The notes under the pieces were generated by a model that ran no database searches, was not told the DNA's origin, and worked only from the letters and a program-made list of their open reading frames with translations. The position numbers and the translations under genes are program-made. From positions 10,169,600 through 10,233,599 of the forward strand of contig OY759269.1 in assembly GCA_963662155.1 (NCBI GenBank): 64,000 nucleotides of DNA, written 5' to 3'. Below, piece after piece: positions 33,132 to 46,200 of this stretch (position 1 is its first letter; every line of letters starts with the position of its first letter). Source of the stretch: Lamellibrachia columna (lineage: Eukaryota > Annelida > Polychaeta > Sabellida > Siboglinidae).

Positions 33132-34638
33132 TAGTGCCCTGCGCGGGCCTATAATTTGAGCCCAAGCCCGGCTCGCAATTAGCAGTTAGAGTCCAGGCCC
33201 GCAGCAATTTTTCAAGCCCGGCCCGGCCCAGGCCCGCAAACTAGAATTTAGGCCCAGGTCCGGCCCAGGCCCGACCCAGACCGTGAATGTTTGGCCCAGG
33301 CCCGGCCCGGCCCGCAAGTTTCAGGCCCATACCCGGCCCAAACCAAAGACGGGTAAGCCTGCGGCCCGCTAAGTTTAGAGAAGATAAAACTAAAATCTTA
33401 TAAGAAATACGAAACACAAATAAACTGTAAAACAGACTTATTGTTTTAATTAAAAAAATAATAATATATGAACATTGTATAATGTTTACTACTGAAATAG
33501 TAATGTCAGTTGTTGTTTAGTAGTGTCTAGCTAGTAGCTAGTACTAGCTACTACTATATGTCACCCACTGGCACTGACACCCAGTGGCATTTCCAGCAGG
33601 TCTGCAGTCACTAGCCTGAGACAGATCAGGTTGAGACATGTGTGAATTAGTACAAGTGTGAATGAATCAGTACTGGGTAAATTGTAGATACTAAATAGTA
33701 GTAACTAGTTCACACAATTGAAAAATACCAATTACCAACTGGGGTGGGTACTGGGTACTGGCACTACTGGGCAGTGGCCAGTTGGCTGGTCATTCAGGCG
33801 GGCAATGTTTGGAGGGAAGACCTAGACAATAAAATATCTACTGGTTTGGTCAAAGGGTGATTAAGTTGAAAGTTAATCGTGGCTTGATTGCCTCTGCAAA
33901 TATGTCTAAAGTAAATATTTGGGGCTGGCTGCTTCCAGCCAGGTGAACTTAAATGGCCTAGTATGGGGTCATTCGATCTATGCAAAAGGGTACATTCATG
34001 CCAAAAATATGCGGTTTACAGAGTCTAGACATCACGGATTAAGGGATAGGAAGTTAAGTTTGAGCTGAAGAAGAATATGGGAAGCATGCATTAACTGTGA
34101 TGAAGCCAGTGAAACAAGTGCCACTACTCACAGTGTCTTGGAAAGCCAGTACATGTTTAAAGAATTACAATACAAAGATATGGGCATGCGACTATGCATA
34201 CATTTGATATGAACTGTCTCTATTAAAAGAATGCACATTATTAAAATGATGCCATAGGAAGTCCCATTGTTGAAAAGAGGTTAACTGCATTACAATGTAT
34301 AAAGCATTAGTGTCATTTATAATTCCATGCAAGGTATCAATTTGCAACTATATAATATTAAAGAAATAATTTTAAGCATTCATTAACCGGAATTACAATT
34401 TATAATAAGTTTTTATTAAAAATAAAATTAATAATCTGGGTTTTGTATTAATAGTTTTATTATGTCCAGGCCCAGCCCAAGCCCGGCCCGGCCCGCTCAC
34501 ACTAGGCCCAGGCCCGGTCCAAGCTCGATGTGTTAACATTTTTTCAGCCCAGGCCCGGCCCGCGAAATTATGTAGAGGCCCGGCCCGGCAGCCCGCAGGC
34601 CGGGCTTGGACCCAAAGCCCGGCCCGTGCAGGTCACTA
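33132..34638. mobile_element. hAT-like non-autonomous DNA transposon, GGCCCGG-rich ends, 8-bp TSD GTACATAT
   Basis: The left end TAGTGCCCTGCGCGGGCC and the right end (complement TAGTGACCTGCACGGGCC) form imperfect terminal inverted repeats that continue into CCAAGCCCGG. The flanks are GTACATAT on both sides (33124-33131 and 34639-34646). An 8-bp duplication and TIRs starting TAGTG fit the hAT superfamily. About 250 bp at the left and 170 bp at the right are arrays of GGCCCAGGCCCGGCCC motifs; the 1.1-kb middle is AT-rich. No transposase is recognisable. Confidence 0.85.
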
Positions 34639-34682
34639 GTACATATACAAGGCTATGTGTCGCAATGTGTTCAGTAAACCTT

Positions 34683-34841
34683 GGTACAGCCTGTTCAGTC
34701 ACTCACTCACTCATACACTGAGCCACACATTCACTGTGACACACACACACGCACGCACGCACACGCACGCACGCACACACGCACGCACGCACGCACGGAC
34801 GCACGCACGCACGCAAGCACGCACGCACGCACGCACGCACG

Positions 34842-34900
<59 letters not shown>
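34683..34900. repeat. CACT / CACG / CA microsatellite cluster
   Basis: CACTCACTCACTCATACACT, then (CACG)n with variants, then about 25 CA units (34846-34898). It lies between the two hAT-like elements. Confidence 0.96.
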
Positions 34901-34932
34901 CCGCAAATAAGCACGCACTCATATATACACAC

Positions 34933-35523
34933 TAGTGCCCTTGCGCGGGCCTAGAATTTGATCCCAAGCCCGGCCCGCAATTAGCAGTTAGAGTCCAGGC
35001 CCGGCCCAGGCCCGCAATATTTTTTCAAGCCCGGCCCGGCCCAGGCCCGCAAACTAGAATTTAGGCCCAGGCCCGGCCCAGGCCCGACCCAGACCGTAAA
35101 TGTTTGGCCCAGGCCCGGCCCGGCCCGCAAGTTTCAGGCCCAGGCCCGGCCCATACCCGCGGGCCAAAGATGGGTAAGCCTAAAGCCCAAGCCCTATGTG
35201 TTTAAATTGTTTTCAGCCCAGGCCCGGCCCGGGCCCGCAGTATGTAGGCCCAGGCCCGGCCCGGCCCGCAAAATTATGTAGAGGCCCGGCCCGGCCCGGC
35301 CCGGCCCGGCCCGCTCACACTAGGCCCAGGCCCGGCCCAAGCCCTATGTGTTTAAATTGTTTTCAGCCCAGGCCCGGCCCTGGCCCGCAGTATGTAGGCC
35401 CAGGCCCGGCCCGGCCCGCAAAATTATGTAGAGGCCCGGCCCGGCCCGGCCCGGCACGGCCCGGCCCGCGGGCTGCGGGCCGGGCCGGGCTTGGACCCAA
35501 AGCCCGGCCCGCGCAGGGCACTA
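34933..35523. mobile_element. Second hAT-like element of the same family, 8-bp TSD ATACACAC
   Basis: Same ends as 33132-34638 (left TAGTGCCCTTGCGCGGGCC; right complement TAGTGCCCTGCGCGGGCC), with ATACACAC at 34925-34932 and 35524-35531. The left 240 bp and right 90 bp match the longer copy closely, and the AT-rich middle is missing. Inside, a block of about 135 bp (CCTATGTGTTTAAATTGTTT through ATTATGTAGAGGCCCGG) is tandemly duplicated (about 35191-35300 and 35341-35450). Confidence 0.87.
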
Positions 35524-35531
35524 ATACACAC

Positions 35532-36628
35532 ACTGACTGTGACACACATGCACACAAGCTCGCTTATATGCACACATGCATACAAATACACATACACAAA
35601 TGTACACATACACACATACACACGTACACGTATACGTTCCAGTTTCGGTGCCATACGAATGTTAATTTACGAGTCGGCATGTCACGTCTGCATCAATGTC
35701 AGTGTAAGTGACACAGGTGCCGCCTGTCGTGTTGTGTTGTTCATTTATACACACAGAAGTTTTCGAAATTTCCCACTTCAGTCCCAATGCATTTACACAA
35801 ACGATACTAATGCTACTGTACTTTGACGAAATCACCAGTCGCGTACCAGTCAGTCGTATATTTTATGCACCTAGTGGTAATGTTCGTAAAACTTCATAAT
35901 CAAACCTACAACATTGGAACACTTATTTGTGTAGAAATTTTTTATTCAAGCCGACAACATTCGAACATTCATTTGTGAAGAATCCCTCAGCCTAAACCAC
36001 TTTCTCTGACCATCGACTTTGACCGCTTGTCCTGGCTCTGTATTGTCTCTCTCACTAGATGTCGATTCTGTTTGTTTTTAAAACTCATTGGAATCTCGCT
36101 ATAAGGACGCCAGCTGTAAGGAACGTCCGCTTAAAAGGAACAACTTAAAGGGAAAACTCGACGCCTTCCCCGTCAACCATGAAAACGCACACTTCAATTC
36201 CAGTCACATGTGATATGACGACAATGACAACCGTCGATGATGCTTTTTACAACATAACCGCAACTGTTGACCAGAAAATCAAGCTTCGTTACTTCTTTAC
36301 TTCCTTTGTAATTGTGTAACGCAAAATAGGAAACAGCACCTATGATTTGCATTCATGTTGATATAAAGTACCATTGTTGAATGCTGACTCATGGTTGAAC
36401 GCCCGGCGTTGCAGCGATGCAGATACCGTAAGTAATTATAGGTTTTCTATAAATCCGACAATCAGTGCGTCAGCTGCAGAAATCAGAATGACAACAGTGT
36501 AGGAGTGGCAACAACACTGCAAAAAACTACGTCAAATGATTTCATTGCAACGTAGCTAAGGTCATCGTGACTTGCAATCCATGTAGTGACGCCGACACTT
36601 GGACACATCGCGTGGGTTGTTTCGTAGG
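35532..36628. other. Upstream region of the matrix-protein gene
   Basis: CACA/TACA-rich sequence (35532-35635), then unique-looking sequence. A stretch near 36095-36145 (CGCTATAAGGACGCC...GGAACGTCCGCTTAAAAGGA) has the look of a DNA-transposon end, and 36262-36425 resembles 25260-25440. No gene is seen. Confidence 0.4.
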
Positions 36629-36659
36629 TATAAAAATGACGAGGGTTCTGGTATCGGCA
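36629..36659 (+). promoter_or_regulatory. TATA box and predicted start site of the matrix-protein gene
   Basis: TATAAAAA lies at 36629-36636. An initiator-like CA in GGCACTGAC lies at 36658-36659, giving the usual 30-bp spacing. The downstream sequence runs to a good donor, and the ATG is in the next exon. Predicted from sequence only. Confidence 0.5.
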
Positions 36660-36807
36660 CTGACAACAGCCCGCAGTGAAGACGACACAGCACTCCCAAG
36701 CGGCCGGACAAGACTCTTGCGACAGAAGACGACGTAGAACTACCTGACGGCCGAAGACAAACACGGAAGTTGAAACGAATAAATTCGTTCGTGTACACAG
36801 CTACTTG
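36659..36807 (+). other. Predicted non-coding first exon (5' UTR)
   Basis: It is bounded by the predicted start and the donor CTACTTG|GTAAGT (36808). The matching acceptor TTTCAATGTCCAG ends at 38046, eight bases before the ATG at 38055. The intron would be 1239 bp. A 5' UTR exon separated from the signal-peptide exon is common in secreted-protein genes. Confidence 0.45.
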
Positions 36808-38046
36808 GTAAGTAAAACTTTGATAAAGCAGTGCAATAGGTTTCCGGTGTATTTCTTAGGCATAAATCATACGGAAAGGATCGATTTATGTCGTGCATTT
36901 TAGCGAAATGCATACTTGTCAATTCTCACGCATACGCCATGTAACTCACGGTTTTGCTCTCAATGTCACCGGGCTCACGACAAAAAAGGTCTGAAATTTC
37001 ACGTATATTTTCACAGTCTTTAGCAAATAAAAGTACGAAACAAAAATTCCACTTTTTGCGAAAATGAGAAACATACTATATTTGTGCGTGTCGCAAGCAA
37101 AGGTCTCGGTTTATCTCGTCATCAACCAGTCAGATTTCCTGTTGGAAACCAGTGCACGCACGTGTTGAAGATGAACTTTACTTTTGGAATAAAAAGTATA
37201 TCCACATTTCTTCAAATGCTACTGAAATTCACAAAATTTAACATGACTTTGCAGCATGCTGGACCCTGGCTAGGAAATATTCTCACGCCTAAGAACCCTC
37301 TAGGTGTTGACAGCTATCAAAATGTGAAAACTGCAAATGGTTCTCATAACCCAGAGTGCTAAAACTATACTTTTGTTTTCAGAGCTCATTACATATGTAC
37401 ATTATCATCATTGTTATTATTATATGCTAATATTAATTTATTAATGTTAACATCAACAACAATATTGGTAAAAGTACAATAGTATGGTGAACCGGTTTTA
37501 TTATGGCTACATAGCCGGGCTATTAAAGATACTTAAAATAAAATAAATAGTAGATATTTAAAGAAATTAAAAGGAGAGTCGTTTATATTTTTAATGAACG
37601 GAACAGGAAGGTCGTAGGTGATTACACACCATTACTATAATAAATCATATAACTAGGTATTTGATATTTTAAATACCTCTCAAGAAATTGGGTTTTTGGA
37701 GTCTGACAACAAAACAATCTCTGTCCGGGTCACGCCATTAAATGACGAGCGTATGTTTTCATTAATGCATTGGTACTATGCACACCTTGATCACCATGCT
37801 GGGTACCTGGAAAAAACTGTTGTTATTATTCTGCAGACAGGTCGTATCAGAAAATGATAATAGTAAATTAGAAATACGCATATCAACACTTCCCCTAGAT
37901 GTAATGCAATATGGCCTAATTTACATTAATACAGTGTAGTGATAACACTCTGGCGTGTATGCCTTTACGTGCTTTGTATTATTTTAGTAATCCTCATTTA
38001 TCCGTTTCATTGAACAGCTAAATGATATTCCTGTTTCAATGTCCAG
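36808..38046. other. Predicted first intron of the matrix-protein gene, no other feature
   Basis: AT-rich. A 92-codon open frame at 37084-37362 has no recognisable motif. No repeat array. Confidence 0.4.
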
Positions 38047-38054
38047 GTATCAAC

Positions 38055-38558
38055 ATGGCACGTGATTCATGGGCGGTCGTCGCAGTAATGATCTTTTGTA
38101 AGTAGCGTTAGTATATTTGTTCTTGTTGTGTGAACTGCACAGACGACAACGCTCGGTGGTCGTCGATTAGCTGTAGCCAGACGGAGCAATGGCTGAGTTG
38201 TCTGATTCATGTCTACAGATAAACTATCGCTGTTCCGAACACATTTAAGTTCACCATGTTTAAATTAGCATTCGAACCACAATATGTTGTTGTTGAAATT
38301 TTTATTAATGTTCGTGTATTATTTGTCATGATTTTTCGCTTAGAATATTGAAAAAAAAGTACATCAGTTCACACATGTACCACCTGGTACATGTACCACC
38401 TGGTACATGTACCCCCTGGTACTTGTATCCCCTGATACATGTCTTGCATAGATATCAAGGGATTTTAGAAAAATAGAATACAATATATACAAACACGACA
38501 TTATAATTATTTTTAGTTGCGGTATCGACATCCTACGGAGGCAGACTGCCGAGAAATG
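38055..38558 (+). CDS. Signal-peptide exons of the matrix-protein gene
   Basis: The ATG at 38055 is in context CAACATGG. Exon 38055-38097 encodes [14 protein letters not shown]. Exon 38517-38558 completes a hydrophobic core (F AVSTSYGG) and a short basic stretch RLPRN. Cleavage is likely near TSYG/GR. Two short exons, phases 1 and 1. Confidence 0.82.
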
Positions 38559-40217
38559 GTAAGACTGTCTAATTGGTTTTATATTAACTGTTAATAATAA
38601 CTGTTTTGATGATAACTGTTTTGATGATATGCATAACTATGATCGTGTCGGCAGCTGTGTATCAACACGTGTATCAACACGTGTATCAACACGTGTATCA
38701 ACACGTGTATGATTGCGTATGTTCGTATTGGTGCGCTTAAGCAGAACCTTTCCTTCACACAAACGTTTAAGCAATAAGCCACATCCTTTCGGACATCCTA
38801 AATGCTAACGACAAGAAGATTTATATAAACGGAGACAGCCCGGATTTCTTAAGGAGCAAAATAAAATATTATACATATATTTTACTGTGCTGAAATATTT
38901 TTAGTAGCCAGTAACAGTGTATATATACTGATTATAAACTACAGTTGGCTGGCAGAAAAGAAACCATTGCTTACAATCTGTAGATTATTTGTTCCGGTCA
39001 ATTATTGTCCCAGTCATCTTGTTATGAGTACGTTCTCATAACATTCTACTTTTCCGTTACTAAGAAAGACTTCATGTTATTGAGTTTGTCGACTTTCATT
39101 TTGCATTCTGTATTTTAAAATAACTTCATTTACGTTTATTTTTCGTATTGCAGTGGCAAGTGACTGTAAAGCTGACGTCATACTGGTCATTGATAAGTCC
39201 GGCAGTATGGGTGGGTCTTACAACGCAGTCCTCCGCTTTGTCAAGACCATCGTCTCAGGTGTGCCCACGCTGAGTGACTCCCAGACCCGAGTAGGAATCA
39301 TCACATTCGACAGCAGTCCAAGCATACAGGTAAGGGGAAATAGCACGGAGTGCCTAAAGATAAAGCAGTTTTGTATCTATAACAGCATATACTGTTAAAA
39401 AATACAGTTGTATTCATAAGTGTTGGCCTGGTCGGAGCGCGTACTTGTGGCACCTTCACTATATATTCAACAGTCTTTGTATGATACCAGCTGACGTAAA
39501 CAAAACAATTGCTGATATACTGAAAGTCATCGTAAATAATTTTAAAGGTACATTAATTGTTCACATGTGTTTCATGTGGAAATATGGCATGCGGAAGTTC
39601 TCGCTTGTGTAAACATGTCTACATATCGACTGGTTGAAAAACGGGCAAATAATTTAAGCTAAGTGAAAAATAGAAATATCCACAACAGGATAAAGGATGA
39701 TTTGCCATGAACATTTTACAATTTAAATACACTGGTGACTTTCATACACTGTAATTCACGACATTTAACGTGTGAATACTTAGTAAGGAAGTAAAGAAGA
39801 ACCAACTACCGGCAAAATTTGGCTTGCCGACAAAATGTTCTTAATCCGCTAGGGGACACTAGTGGTATATGTTAGGGGAAAAACTAAAAGTAGTTCGGAT
39901 GTTACAGTCACAAGTGTTTATAATGTTATACTGTTCAGGTTCAGATTGGTGCCTACGCTGACAAGACCGACTTGCTGAGTAAGATCGATAATCTACCGAG
40001 GCCGGGCGGAGGAACCAGAATGTACAGAGCAATCGCGAAGATGCACGCGATGTTCCGTGCTGACCGACGTTTCGCTGACAAGTCGACTACCCGCTTCACT
40101 GGAATCCTCATCACGGACGGTCAGGACAGCTCCCTGGCGAACCTTGTATCTGCAGCATCCGCAGCGCACAGATATGGCATCAAAATCATTAGCATCGGTG
40201 AGTATGTTTGCATCGTG

Positions 40218-40278
<61 letters not shown>

Positions 40279-43200
40279 TGTCTCAGTGTCTCTCTCTCTT
40301 TCTCTCCCTGTGTCTCTCTGTGTCTCTCTCTTTTCTTGCAAAGTATATCACTCGTTTCTTGCTTTGTTTGTCTTTTTCTATCTGCATATGTGCCTCTGTC
40401 TCTCTTGTGTTTCTCTGTCTCTGTTTGTCTCGTTGTGCGTCTCTGGTTGCTTCTCTGTCTCTCTGTCGCTATGTCTCCCTGTCCCTCTGTTTCTATGTCT
40501 CTCTGTTTCTCTGTGTCTGTATCTTTCTTTCTCTCTGTCTCTCTTTCTGTCCGTCTGTATGTCTGTATGTCTCTCTCTCCCTCTCTCACACTCAGGTTCC
40601 TTCTTCCCTGCCATCGTGGAATATAATATTTCCCAAGACGCCAACAATGTCCTACCCAAAAGAAACCTACCGACGTACCATCTCGAGAAAAACAACAATC
40701 CTTAACTAAAGACACAGGCCATAGTTACACATTTACCTATTTTTCTTCTCCTGGTTTATATACATTTTGAGTTAGAAGTGTCACTGGTTCTTGCTGGTTT
40801 AGGCAGTTGCAGCATAATACAATTAACATATTATGGATCTTCAAACCAATTGGTTTTATTCACATATTTTGTCCAGATGTCATCAATAAACGTGAATGTT
40901 CATTAATTTGTTTTCTTTATTGGTTTGTAGGAATAGGAAAGGTCAATACTCAACAAATCAATGCAGTGGCGTCGGACCCTGCCTATGCCCTCATTAAGCC
41001 ATCTGTGAGACAAATACGACAATTGATCAGCAGAGTCATCCAGTACACGTGCGAAGCAGGTAAATAATTGGTTATGAATATTCACTTTGGCTACTTATAG
41101 TTAGTTACTAAAGCGCAGGCGCCTTTTTGTGTGGTTTCGCAAATTTCTTCAGGGGAAACTGCCCAGAAGTTACTGTTCAAACGATGCTATGACAGAGCAA
41201 TGCGAGCCATATAGAGGCAAAGCGAATGTTGTGATTTGGGTGAGCGATAATCATAATGAAGCCTACATATCGAGTTCCTTACTTATTGTTGTTCTGTAAG
41301 TTTTCCTAGATTGTAAAAAGTGTACACATTACATTGATAGTCACACACAACTAAACAAGGAGTTGTGGAGAGAGATGTAGCGAGAGAAAATGAAACAAGG
41401 ACAGAGAGCGAGAGAGGTTAAGAGAGAGCTAGGGCGGAGACGGGGAGATAAAGGGAGTGAGAGCAAGAAGAAGAGGGAGAGGCAAAGGGAGAGGAAGAAG
41501 GAGAAAGAGAGGAAGATTGAGAGGAAAAAAAGAGATAAATCATAGGAAGCAATTATCCTCTCCGTGCTAGTGCTGTTGATGGCATCACTGTTAATACCGG
41601 TACAAATATCAGACGACCTATAGCTTTTTACGTTGGCGGAAACTGCCAGACAGGTATGTATACTTACAAGCATTGATGCGCCACGTGTGGTTTCATTGGA
41701 GATACATAGAATAATACTTCAACTAAATAACACGATGAATGGTACAATTAGGTCTTAACGTTGATAGTCTAATCACGATATTTGGTCAACCTTTTAGATC
41801 TTAAGACCAAGTAGAGATGTGATGGTGATCACTTATCACTCTATGTTCGTGAAATGTACGGCATCTGTTAATACAATTGAATATTTGCGTTGGCCGATGA
41901 CACATATGTGGCGTTGTTCTACACTTAGGTTTGGATTGTGTTCATGATTTCTTTGTTCGTATCCCTTCATCAGTTTACTATGTCGAAACAAAAGCATGAT
42001 CAAAGGCGTCTAGCAATAGCATTAATGAAACACACGTGGTAACAACATTCCTTGAAAGTCAAGGAAAAAATGGAGAAACAAACTAATTGTGGGACCATAT
42101 AATATTGAAGAAATATGTCATGCGAAATATAGAGAATGCTTCAAGTTATTCTAGCAAATATACAATGAAGAGCTGCAGACGAATGTAGGAGATTAGTGTT
42201 GATGCAATACTAAATTTGATAAGCGGCGGAAAATAAACGTAGAGCAAAATATGGAGACCCGGTAGTTGGCCAATATCGAATAAAGATTATGTACAAGGGA
42301 TTTGTATTCGTGATAACTTGTAGAACGACATGACAGCTGTTTTAATAATTGCCTATATTTTTGTAGAGAGGAGTGAATGCTCCAGTAGCCCATGCAGGAA
42401 TGGAGGCACTTGCAGCGATCACGTGAACAAATACTCGTGCAGTTGTGTTCCTGGCTACGTTGGCTACAACTGTCAGATAGGTATGTCTACGTATATGTAT
42501 AGATGTGCTGTGTGTGGTTTCAGTATATACACACAGAGAAATATTTTAACTACACAATATGATTAATGTTAAAATTAGGCCTTAATATTAATATTTTAAA
42601 TCATGATATTCGCTTAATCTTTCATCATTTATGATCCGCTTCACTCATCACTTTATACATGTTTTTGTTGCATGTCTTATTACAATTGAAGATTAGCGTT
42701 ATATATGATAACTCATGAGAACTGTAGTTCTACGTAACATTTTGGTTTGGATTATGTTGATCATTTATAAAAAAAATGACAAATAATTTCTGGTAATAGC
42801 GAAATAAAGCATCACTTTATACATATGATCACTTTATACATGTTTATGTAACATGTCTTATTACAATAGAAGATTAGCGTTATATATGATAACTCATGAG
42901 AACTGTAGTTCTACGTAACATTTTAGTTTGGATTATGTTGATCATTTATTGTTTCTTTCTTCATAAATATTTTTTTAAGGAAACAAAAACATAACAATTC
43001 ACTTCTGGTAATAGCGAAATAAAATATGCAAGGTAACAGTTAATCTTAAAATTTAATATTGATTATTTATTAATTTATTAATTAAAATTTAATATTGATG
43101 TTTATGGAAAAGATGGATAAGCATGTGTTAGTTAAGAGACTTCGTAATATTAAAGAAATGTTTCAAACGAAAGGTTGTTTAGGACACTTATTTGTTAGAA

Positions 43201-46200
43201 GAGAATGTGTAATGTTATGCCAACAAGTATAACATGGAGAGTAACAAATGGGTATACTTGGTTAATGCTGATATCACAACTAAGTTTGATAAACAACAGA
43301 AACTTAGAGCATAAAGTGTGAAACCAGGTAGTTGGCTAATATCGAATAAAAATCAGGTACATGTAATTTATATTCGTGGTCTTAATCATAATACAACTTG
43401 TTAACAGCAATCGTGTTAATAATTGTGAATATAATAATTTGTAGACACGAATGAATGCGCCAGCAACCCTTGCAAGAACGGTGCTACTTGCAACGATGAA
43501 GTGAACAAATACTCGTGCAATTGTGTTCCTGGCTACGTGGGTTACGATTGTCAGACAGGTGTGTCTACGTATATGTATTGATATGCCATAATGTCATTTG
43601 AGCAGATATACATAGATTAATAGTCCAACTAAACAAAATGATGTAATTTAAAATGAGAAAAAGTATTAACAAGTATTAACATTACTTGTTTTAATATTCG
43701 CTTGTTTTAATATTCGAGGATAGTACGGAGGCCATGGGGTTACCTAATAATTGACTAGAGATCACGTACAAGGAATTTGTGTTCGTTGTAACTTGTACAA
43801 CATGAAAACTCAATCTGCGTTAATACTTGCGAATATGTTCGTAGACACGAATGAATGTGCCAGCAACCCTTGTCAGGATGGAGGTAGTAAAAACTACATG
43901 GAATTTATATTACTGGTCTTATTCATGATACAACTTGTGTTTGTGTTAATAATTGTGAATATAATAATTTGTAGACACGAATGAATGCGCCAGTAACCCT
44001 TGCAAGAACGGTGCTACTTGCAACGATGAAGTGAACAAATACTCGTGCAGTTGTGTTCCTGGCTACGTGGGTTACGATTGTCAGACAGGTGTGTCTACGT
44101 ATATGTACTGTTATGCCATAATGTGATTTGAGCAGATATACATAGATTAGTGTTTTTGGTTGTTTTAATATTTGCTTGTTTTAATATTCGAGGATACTAC
44201 GGAGGCCATGGGGTTACCTAATATTGATTAGAGATCACGTACAAGGCATTTGTGTTCGTTGTAACTTGTACAACATGAAAACTCAATCTGCGTTAATACT
44301 TGCGAATATGTTCGTAGACACGAATGAATGTGCCAGCAACCCTTGTCAGGATGGAGGTAGTAAAAACTACATGGAATTTATATTACTGGTCTTATTCATG
44401 ATACAACTTGTGTTTGTGTTAATAATTGTGAATATAATAATTTGTAGACACGAATGAATGCGCCAGTAACCCTTGCAAGAACGGTGCTACTTGCAACGAT
44501 GAAGTGAACAAATACTCGTGCAGTTGTGTTCCTGGCTACGTGGGTTACGATTGTCAGACAGGTGTGTCTACGTATATGTACTGATATGCCATAATGTGAT
44601 TTGAGCAGATATACATAGATTAGTGTTTTTGGTTGTTTTAATATTTGCTTGTTTTAATATTCGAGGATACTACGGAGGCCATGGGGTTACCTAATATTGA
44701 TTAGAGATCACGTACAAGGCATTTGTGTTCGTTGTAACTTGTACAACATGAAAACTCAATCTGCGTTAATACTTGCGAATATGTTCGTAGACACGAATGA
44801 ATGTGCCAGCAACCCTTGTCAGGATGGAGGTAGTAAAAACTACATGGAATTTATATTACTGGTCTTATTCATGATACAACTTGTGTTTGTGTTAATAATT
44901 GTGAATATAATAATTTGTAGACACGAATGAATGCGCCAGTAACCCTTGCAAGAACGGTGCTACTTGCAACGATGAAGTGAACAAATACTCGTGCAGTTGT
45001 GTTCCTGGCTACGTGGGTTACGATTGTCAGACAGGTGTGTCTACGTATATGTACTGATATGCCATAATGTGATTTGAGCAGATATACATAGATTAGTGTT
45101 TTTGGTTGTTTTAATATTTCCTTGTTTTAATATTCGAGGATACTACGGAGGCCATGGGGTTACCTAATATTGATTAGAGATCACGTACAAGGAATTTGTG
45201 TTCGTTGTAACTTGTACAACATGAAAACTCCATCTGCGTTAATACTTGCGAATATGTTCGTAGACACGAATGAATGTGCCAGCAACCCTTGTCAGGATGG
45301 AGGTAGTCAAAACTACATGGAATTTATATTACTGGTCTTATTCATGGTACAACTTGTGTTTGTGTTAATAATTGTGAATATAATAATTTGTAGACACGAA
45401 TGAATGCGCCAGTAACCCTTGCAAGAACGGTGCTACTTGCAACGATGAAGTGAACAAATACTCGTGCAGTTGTGTTCCTGGCTACGTGGGTTACGATTGT
45501 CAGACAGGTGTGTCTACGTATATGTACTGATATGCCATAATGTGATTTGAGCAGATATACATAGATTAGTGTTTTTGGTTGTTTTAATATTTCCTTGTTT
45601 TAATATTCGAGGATACTACGGAGGCCATGGGGTTACCTAATATTGATTAGAGATCACGTACAAGGCATTTGTGTTCGTTGTAACTTGTACAACATGAAAA
45701 CTCAATCTGCGTTAATACTTGCGAATATGTTCGTAGACACGAATGAATGTGCCAGCAACCCTTGTCAGGATGGAGGTAGTAAAAACTACATGGAATTTAT
45801 ATTACTGGTCTTATTCATGATACAACTTGTGTTTGTGTTAATAATTGTGAATATAATAATTTGTAGACACGAATGAATGCGCCAGTAACCCTTGCAAGAA
45901 CGGTGCTACTTGCAACGATGAAGTGAACAAATACTCGTGCAGTTGTGTTCCTGGCTACGTGGGTTACGATTGTCAGACAGGTGTGTCTACGTATATGTAC
46001 TGATATGCCATAATGTGATTTGAGCAGATATACATAGATTAGTGTTTTTGGTTGTTTTAATATTTCCTTGTTTTAATATTCGAGGATACTACGGAGGCCA
46101 TGGGGTTACCTAATATTGATTAGAGATCACGTACAAGGAATTTGTGTTCGTTGTAACTTGTACAACATGAAAACTCCATCTGCGTTAATACTTGCGAATA

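Noticed and set aside
33110..35530. GC-rich GGCCCGG region as a CpG island or promoter
   Set aside because: The sequence is made of GGCCCAGG repeats bounded by terminal inverted repeats and 8-bp target duplications, which a transposon explains better.
40057..40715. Ser/Leu/Cys-rich plus frames and the Arg/Glu-rich minus frame after the VWA exon
   Set aside because: Composition artefacts of the (TC)n tract in the intron; the VWA domain continues at exon 40931 in the correct phase.
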